From Nitrospirae bacterium GWC2_57_9 (lineage in GTDB: Bacteria > Nitrospirota > UBA9217): 9,863 nucleotides of DNA. Numbering within the stretch: the stretch's first letter is position 1; the number at the start of each line of letters is the position of its first letter. A program made the position numbers and the translations under genes. Below are positions 5,460-9,863 of the stretch, in pieces. The notes under the pieces were generated by a model. The model saw nothing but the letters and a program-made list of their open reading frames with translations, was not told the DNA's origin and ran no database searches. The stretch spans positions 6,313 through 16,175 of the forward strand of contig MHEA01000233.1 in assembly GCA_001805085.1 (NCBI GenBank), written 5' to 3'.

Positions 5460-6509
5460 ATGGCAGTGCTCAAGATGAACGATCATGCTCTCGGTATCAT
5501 CATGACTGCCAGGACCGTCGTATCCCAGCTTGAACTTGAAAAGGTTATGGTTATGGCGCTCAAGAAGGCAATGGAGGTTGCCGAGGCCAGCGCAGGCAGT
5601 ATTGCCCTTTATTCCGCGACTACCGGAACCATGCGCATTCACGCGCACAAAGGCTTCTCCAGGGATTTCCTCGCGAGCCGGGAGTGGAAAGTGCGGCGCG
5701 GGGGGCTAACCGACCGCATCCTGAAATCGAGGACCGTCAACATTATCACGAACACCACGAACAAGTCTTTTTTCAACAATCCGATCGCGGTCAGGGAAGG
5801 CATCAAGTCTCTCGTCTGCGTCCCCCTCACTTACGCCCACGAGATCGTCGGCATTCTCTACGTGGACGATTTCACGCCCAGAAAGTTCTCCCGGTCGGTA
5901 ATCCAGTCGCTCGAGATCCTCGGCTCCTTTGCCGCAATCGCCATCCACCATGCCCGGACGCACAAGGAGGTGAAGCTCCTCTCGATCACGGACCCGCTCA
6001 CCGGGCTCTTCAACCGCCGCTACTTCGAGAACATCCTGGGCAGGGAATTCCAGCGGGCATCGCGTCACCGGCGGGAGTTTTCGCTCGCCCTGGTCGACGT
6101 TGACGATTTCAAGAAGTTCAACGACGCCTATGGCCATGTTGCCGGTGACGAAGCGCTCGCGTCCCTGGGAGAGGCGATTCGCCAGACGATCCGGAGCACC
6201 GATCTGGCAGCGCGGTACGGCGGCGACGAAATGGTGATCATCCTTCCCGAGACGAAGCTGTCCAAGGCATACGATCTGTTCGCGAACAGGATCAAGCGCG
6301 AGATCGAGGACCGCTTTGCCCGGCTTTCCGGGAACCGGTATGCCCTGACGGTAACCATCGGCATCGCCTCCTATCCCCGGGACGGCGAGAACGCCATGGA
6401 CCTGATCCTGTCCGCTGATAAAGCGCTGCTTGCAGCAAAAAAAGAAAAGCACAGCCGGAGGATCGGCTGTGCCCGCATGGTTCCCGGAGCCCTGCTCGCT
6501 ACACCATGA
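5460..6509 (+). CDS. GAF-GGDEF diguanylate cyclase
   Basis: A 349-residue cytoplasmic protein without membrane segments. The N-terminal half (about 12-165) is a GAF sensor domain. The C-terminal half (about 172-328) is a GGDEF domain: DPLTGLFNRRYFE (178-190), metal/substrate site DVDDFKKFND (213-222) and active loop RYGGDEM (252-258). The fifth signature residue is Met instead of Phe; the catalytic GGDE is intact, so activity is expected: two GTP to c-di-GMP. An allosteric I-site RSTD lies at 245-248, five residues before GGDE, implying product inhibition. The start ATG 5460 has AGGAG 7 nt upstream. The last 20 or so residues (after KKEKHSRR) lie beyond the domain and are encoded through the terminator hairpin of the opposing operon. 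Its stop overlaps the end of rng by 11 bp. The GAF ligand is unknown. Confidence 0.95.
   Translation: MAVLKMNDHALGIIMTARTVVSQLELEKVMVMALKKAMEVAEASAGSIALYSATTGTMRIHAHKGFSRDFLASREWKVRRGGLTDRILKSRTVNIITNTTNKSFFNNPIAVREGIKSLVCVPLTYAHEIVGILYVDDFTPRKFSRSVIQSLEILGSFAAIAIHHARTHKEVKLLSITDPLTGLFNRRYFENILGREFQRASRHRREFSLALVDVDDFKKFNDAYGHVAGDEALASLGEAIRQTIRSTDLAARYGGDEMVIILPETKLSKAYDLFANRIKREIEDRFARLSGNRYALTVTIGIASYPRDGENAMDLILSADKALLAAKKEKHSRRIGCARMVPGALLATP
6436..6472 (-). terminator. Intrinsic terminator of the radical SAM-rng operon
   Basis: Read leftward, GCACAGCCG (6472-6464), a 6-nt loop and CGGCTGTGC (6457-6449) form a perfect 9-bp GC-rich stem. It is followed at once by a T-rich tract with a run of seven T (6448-6436). 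It begins 27 bp after the rng stop codon. The whole structure lies within the coding sequence of the convergent cyclase gene. On the + strand there is no T-tract after the stem, so it acts leftward only. Confidence 0.9.
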
Positions 6510-8004
6510 CCACTTCATACTGTTCCTGGTGCAGGTTGGGGTCCGCCTTGATCACGATCTTCTTCTGAAATTCCTTTTCCAGCTCCTCCACGCCCTGCCG
6601 CTCCTCATCGTACATCATGTCGGCCACCACGGAGTTCACCGTTACGAGGGCCTTTTTCTCGTCGGCAGTGCCGAAGGAGCGCCGGATCTCGCGAAACACC
6701 TCGTAACAGACGGTCCTCGCCGACTTGACATATCCCCGGCCGTCGCAGTAGGGGCAGGGCTCGCAGAGGGTCCGGCCCAGGCTCTCCCGGATCCGCTTCC
6801 GCGTCATTTCGATCAGTCCGATCGGCGAGATATGGGATATCGTCGTCTTGGCTTTGTCGTTCGAAAGCGCTTCCTGAAGCGCCGAGTATACCTTCCTGCG
6901 GTTATCCTCACGCTCCATATCGATGAAATCCAGGATAATAATTCCGCCGATGTTGCGGAGGCGGAGCTGATAGGCAATCTCGCGCAGGGCCTCGAGGTTC
7001 GTCTTGAGGATCGTGTCCTCCAGCGACCGTTTGCCCACGTACCGTCCCGTGTTGACGTCGATCGTGGTCAGCGCTTCGGTCTGGTCGATGATGATATAGC
7101 CGCCCGATTTAAGCCAGACCTTTCTGCCCAGGGCGCGTGAGATCTCGATCTCCACGCCATGGTGCTCGAATATGGGATCGTCCCCGTCATAGGGCTTTAC
7201 GCGTCGCCCGAGCCCCGGGATGGAGGAATCGACGAAGTCCCGGACCCGATGGTACTCGTCCTCCGAATCGATGATCATGCGGTCCACATCCCGGGTGAAC
7301 ACGTCCCGGATCACCCGGAAGACCAGGTCAAGCTCGTTATGCATCAGCGCCGGCGCCGAGGTCCGGTCCTTCTTCTTCTGGATGTTCTCCCAGAGCCTTG
7401 ACAGGAACTCGATATCAGCGATGAATTCTTCCTCGCTCCTGCCCTGGCTCGCGGTCCTGATGATATATCCGGTGTTCGGCTTGCGCAGCCGGCTCACGAT
7501 CTCGCGCAGGCGCTTCCGCTCCTCGACGTTCTCGATCCTGCGGGATACGCCGATATGGTTCACGCCCGGCATCATGACGAGGTACCGGCCCGGAATGCTG
7601 ATATACGTCGTGACACGGGCGCCCTTGGTGCTGATCGGCTCCTTGGAGACCTGGACCAGAATTTCCTGGCCCTCCTGGAGCAGGTCCTCGATCTGGTTCG
7701 CGTGGGAACGTTTGCGTTTGGACTCGACCTCAAGCTCCAGGCCCTCATCCTCCATCATGGGCGTGTATTCAGAAGAACTGTCGAAGACATCGCCGACATA
7801 GAGAAATGCGGACTTCTCCAGGCCGATGTCGACAAAGGCCGCCTGCATGCCCGGCAGCACTTTCATGACCCTGGCCTTGTATACGTTGCCGGCTACACCG
7901 CGGTCCTTCTTGCGGTCGATATAGATTTCGGTTACCAGGCCGTTCTCGAGAAGCGCGACACGGGTCTCCTCACGGCCTGCGTTGACGATGATCTCAGATG
8001 ACAT
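6499..8004 (-). CDS. rng: Ribonuclease G/E family endoribonuclease
   Basis: A 501-residue protein, typical of RNase G rather than the longer RNase E. It has an N-terminal start MSSEIIVNAG, an S1 RNA-binding domain (about 36-135) with GNVYKARVMKVLPGMQAAFVDIG, the AVG-family core, catalytic metal aspartates D316 (TTIDVNTG) and D359 (IILDFIDME), 43 residues apart as in E. coli RNase E, and a cysteine Zn-link at 414-420 (CEPCPYC). It cleaves single-stranded AU-rich RNA near 5'-monophosphate ends, in 5S/16S rRNA maturation and mRNA decay. The S1 domain carries a charged insertion (about 75-105). The ATG at 8004 has AAGGAG 7 nt upstream. It lies 109 bp after the radical SAM/DUF2344 gene, a neighbourhood seen in many bacteria, and ends at a clear intrinsic terminator. 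The stop overlaps the convergent cyclase gene by 11 bp. Confidence 0.96.
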   Translation of the reverse strand: MSSEIIVNAGREETRVALLENGLVTEIYIDRKKDRGVAGNVYKARVMKVLPGMQAAFVDIGLEKSAFLYVGDVFDSSSEYTPMMEDEGLELEVESKRKRSHANQIEDLLQEGQEILVQVSKEPISTKGARVTTYISIPGRYLVMMPGVNHIGVSRRIENVEERKRLREIVSRLRKPNTGYIIRTASQGRSEEEFIADIEFLSRLWENIQKKKDRTSAPALMHNELDLVFRVIRDVFTRDVDRMIIDSEDEYHRVRDFVDSSIPGLGRRVKPYDGDDPIFEHHGVEIEISRALGRKVWLKSGGYIIIDQTEALTTIDVNTGRYVGKRSLEDTILKTNLEALREIAYQLRLRNIGGIIILDFIDMEREDNRRKVYSALQEALSNDKAKTTISHISPIGLIEMTRKRIRESLGRTLCEPCPYCDGRGYVKSARTVCYEVFREIRRSFGTADEKKALVTVNSVVADMMYDEERQGVEELEKEFQKKIVIKADPNLHQEQYEVVMV

Positions 8005-8038
8005 AATCTCTCCTTAAATCAATAACTTCTACTAATAT

Positions 8039-8068
8039 ATAATAGGTTTTGCAGGAATACAAGGACAA
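8039..8068 (-). promoter_or_regulatory. Possible separate promoter for rng
   Basis: Read leftward: TTGTCC (8068-8063), an 18-bp spacer, TATTAT (8044-8039); an overlapping TTGTAT-N17-TATATT register also exists. The start would be near 8032, giving rng a leader of about 28 nt with its ribosome site. The 109-bp gap is AT-rich here and holds no terminator, so rng may be transcribed both from this promoter and by read-through. Confidence 0.4.
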
Positions 8069-8113
8069 AAGGCGGGTGAAGGCGCGGCTGGCCCTGCATA
8101 ACGCAACCAAATG

Positions 8114-9863
8114 CTAAAAATCAAAGGGTGACGACCATGATCCCCGGTTCTGCTGATACATTCCCGTCCGCCTGATCCCGAACAGGGTCGTCTCCTCATG
8201 ACCGATCGCGAAGCACTGCGCCGCGACATCCTGCACGCGCGGCTTTACCTGGTTCTTGTCCTCCAGCGTAAGCATTAGACGGGTGCATTCTGATGAAGCG
8301 CTCAGCGCTATAATGCAGGGCCGGATTTCTTTAGCTTTTCCTTCCCGCGTCACGACAACCGACTCTCTGGAAAGAAAATCCCTTACCCGTTCTTTAAGCG
8401 AAGAGGACCATTCATCAGGGACTTCGATCGTGTAGTCATACCTGCCGATGCTGCCCGAAAGCGACGGTGCATTGCGCGGAATGATCTTCGACTCCAGTAT
8501 CCGGATCCCCTCCGGCAAGCTCCCGTTCAAGTTCCTCGTCATCTCGGCCAGGTCAACGAAAGGGTCCGTTTCCATATCCAGGTATTCCCCTTCGCTCTCG
8601 ATCCCGACCGACAACGCCGGACCAAAACTGATCTTGGGATGCGGGTTGAAGCCGTGGGAGAACGCGACCGGGATCCCGGCACGCATGACACACCGGTGAA
8701 TCAGGGTCATGAAGTCGAGGTGGGAAAGGAAGCGCACTTTTCCGATCTTGCTGTATTTCAACCTGATCCGGATGGTCGCTTCCGGAATGGTCGAGGGTGT
8801 CTTTGGGACCGGGGTGAAGATCGTTTTCTGCCCGGAAGCCGGAGGAATCCCGAAGCTGCTTTTCCCTCCCTCTGCGCATCCTATTCCGCAGTGGCTGCAG
8901 TCCGTGCGGCAGTTGTCCGTGATCTCGGCGGCGACTGCCCGCTGATATTCCTCCTTCAGGAACTTCCCGGTAACACCGCTTCTGATATGGTCCCAGGGCA
9001 GCGCCTCGTCTAAACCGAAGGAGCGGGTCGCGCACGCCGAAAGATCAATGCCGGCGGTCTCAAAAGCCATTTTCCATTTGGCGAAATCAAAACACTCGCT
9101 CCAGCCGTCGAAACGGCAGCCGCTCCTTACCGCTTCCTCGATCACGCTGCCCAGCGACCGGTCGCCGCGGGCGAAGGCCGCCTCGAGCAGGCTGGTTTCA
9201 GGATCGTGGAGCTTGAGATTGATCCCCCGTTTTCGCAAAGCTTTTGACAGGTATGCCTGTTTTCTCCTGATCTCGTCCAGCGGCGCCTGGCCGAACCATT
9301 GGAACGGCGTATGCGGCTTGGGCACGTAGGTCGAGACGCTGATATTGATCTGGACATGCCGTTTCGATACGCGCTTGCCGCGTGCCAGCAGCTCGTTGCC
9401 GAGCCTTATGATCCCGTCCAGGTCCTCGTCCGTTTCTGTCGGCAGCCCGATCATGAAGTAGAGCTTGAGCACGTTCCAGCCGTTCGAAAAGATCGTTTCC
9501 GCTGCCTCCATCAGGTCCAGGTCGCTCACCGGCTTGTTGATCACCCGGCGAAGACGTTCCGTGCCAGCCTCGGGTGCGAGCGTGAAACCGGTCTTGCGCG
9601 TGCCCGCGATAGCCCGGATCATCGGCGGGGTTAACGTCCCCACCCGGAGCGAGGGAAGGGATACGGAAACCCTGCTGTCCCGGTAGGTCTCCATGAGCTC
9701 CGTAATGAGCGGCTCGATGGCTGAATAATCGCCGGAGCTAAGGGATGCAAGCGAAAGCTCCTCGTACCCGGTGCAAGCCAATGACTCCCGCAGAAGTCCC
9801 TTGATACGCTCGGGGCTGCGTTCTCTGAAGGGCCGGTAGATGATCCCCGCCTGGCAGAAACGG
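8114..9863 (-). CDS. B12-binding radical SAM protein fused to DUF2344 (TIGR03960/TIGR03936 type), 5' end missing
   Basis: The frame is open to the window edge, so the gene starts beyond 9863; 582 codons are visible. The first visible residues, RFCQAGIIYRPFRER, contain the last cysteine of the radical SAM cluster motif as found in TIGR03960-type proteins. The B12-binding domain and the first two cysteines lie outside. Then follow the radical SAM barrel (LASLSSGDYS, LAPEAGTERLRRVINKP, KLYFMIGLPTE, to about visible residue 225), a linker with a cysteine cluster CRTDCSHCGIGC (about 318-329), and DUF2344 (about 362 to the end) with KVRFLSHLDFM and FSHGFNPHPKISFGPALSVG. In many Gram-positives the two parts are separate genes; here they are fused, as in other Gram-negative lineages. 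The reaction is unknown. Conserved proximity to rng and ribosomal-protein genes hints at RNA or ribosome modification, which is an inference. Confidence 0.93.
   Translation of the reverse strand, partial: RFCQAGIIYRPFRERSPERIKGLLRESLACTGYEELSLASLSSGDYSAIEPLITELMETYRDSRVSVSLPSLRVGTLTPPMIRAIAGTRKTGFTLAPEAGTERLRRVINKPVSDLDLMEAAETIFSNGWNVLKLYFMIGLPTETDEDLDGIIRLGNELLARGKRVSKRHVQINISVSTYVPKPHTPFQWFGQAPLDEIRRKQAYLSKALRKRGINLKLHDPETSLLEAAFARGDRSLGSVIEEAVRSGCRFDGWSECFDFAKWKMAFETAGIDLSACATRSFGLDEALPWDHIRSGVTGKFLKEEYQRAVAAEITDNCRTDCSHCGIGCAEGGKSSFGIPPASGQKTIFTPVPKTPSTIPEATIRIRLKYSKIGKVRFLSHLDFMTLIHRCVMRAGIPVAFSHGFNPHPKISFGPALSVGIESEGEYLDMETDPFVDLAEMTRNLNGSLPEGIRILESKIIPRNAPSLSGSIGRYDYTIEVPDEWSSSLKERVRDFLSRESVVVTREGKAKEIRPCIIALSASSECTRLMLTLEDKNQVKPRVQDVAAQCFAIGHEETTLFGIRRTGMYQQNRGSWSSPFDF

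Noticed and set aside
5706..6518. A 270-codon leftward frame opposite the diguanylate cyclase
   Set aside because: It is the antisense of a clear GAF-GGDEF gene in GC-rich DNA, has no domain signature, and conflicts with the rng terminator.
1..9863. CRISPR arrays, insertion sequences, tRNA genes, integrases or phage genes
   Set aside because: No regularly spaced repeats, transposase-like frames, terminal inverted repeats or tRNA-like cloverleaf segments were seen. The window reads as ordinary chromosomal DNA.

Overview
The window looks like chromosomal DNA of a Gram-negative (diderm) bacterium that carries c-type cytochromes. The signs are a signal-peptide beta-barrel protein ending in Phe, a downstream gene that starts with a membrane anchor and a CXXCH haem motif, a 7TM sensor kinase, and a B12-type radical SAM/DUF2344 protein next to RNase G. 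This mix is common in Nitrospirota and Desulfobacterota-like lineages. That placement is an inference; no rRNA or marker gene here settles it.

Layout. (1) Positions 1-2080, all leftward: a ComFB-domain small protein (1981-1676), then an outer-membrane beta-barrel protein (1371-148) followed 14 bp later by a cytochrome c gene cut by the window edge (133-1). Each of the two transcription units has a leftward sigma70-type promoter. Upstream of each lies the same 52-bp element, with four conserved blocks at identical spacing (1559-1610 and 2029-2080). (2) 2239-4351, leftward: a two-component system, a 7TM histidine kinase overlapping a response regulator with a winged-helix output. (3) 4352-4525: a divergent intergenic region with promoters for the kinase operon and panC, plus repeated GTCAAT boxes. 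(4) 4526-6509, rightward: panC (pantothenate synthesis), then a GAF-GGDEF diguanylate cyclase with its own extended -10 promoter at the end of panC. (5) 6499-9863, leftward: RNase G/E, preceded by the truncated B12-binding radical SAM/DUF2344 gene. An intrinsic terminator for this unit lies inside the 3' end of the convergent cyclase gene.

How the parts may work together. The two 52-bp elements suggest that one activator co-controls the ComFB-like protein and the barrel/cytochrome operon. The adjacent kinase/regulator pair is the obvious local candidate. ComFB proteins have been reported as c-di-GMP receptors, and a diguanylate cyclase lies 3.5 kb away, so an envelope electron-transfer or surface function under c-di-GMP influence is a reasonable but untested model. 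panC, rng and the radical SAM gene are housekeeping-type neighbours without an evident link to this module.
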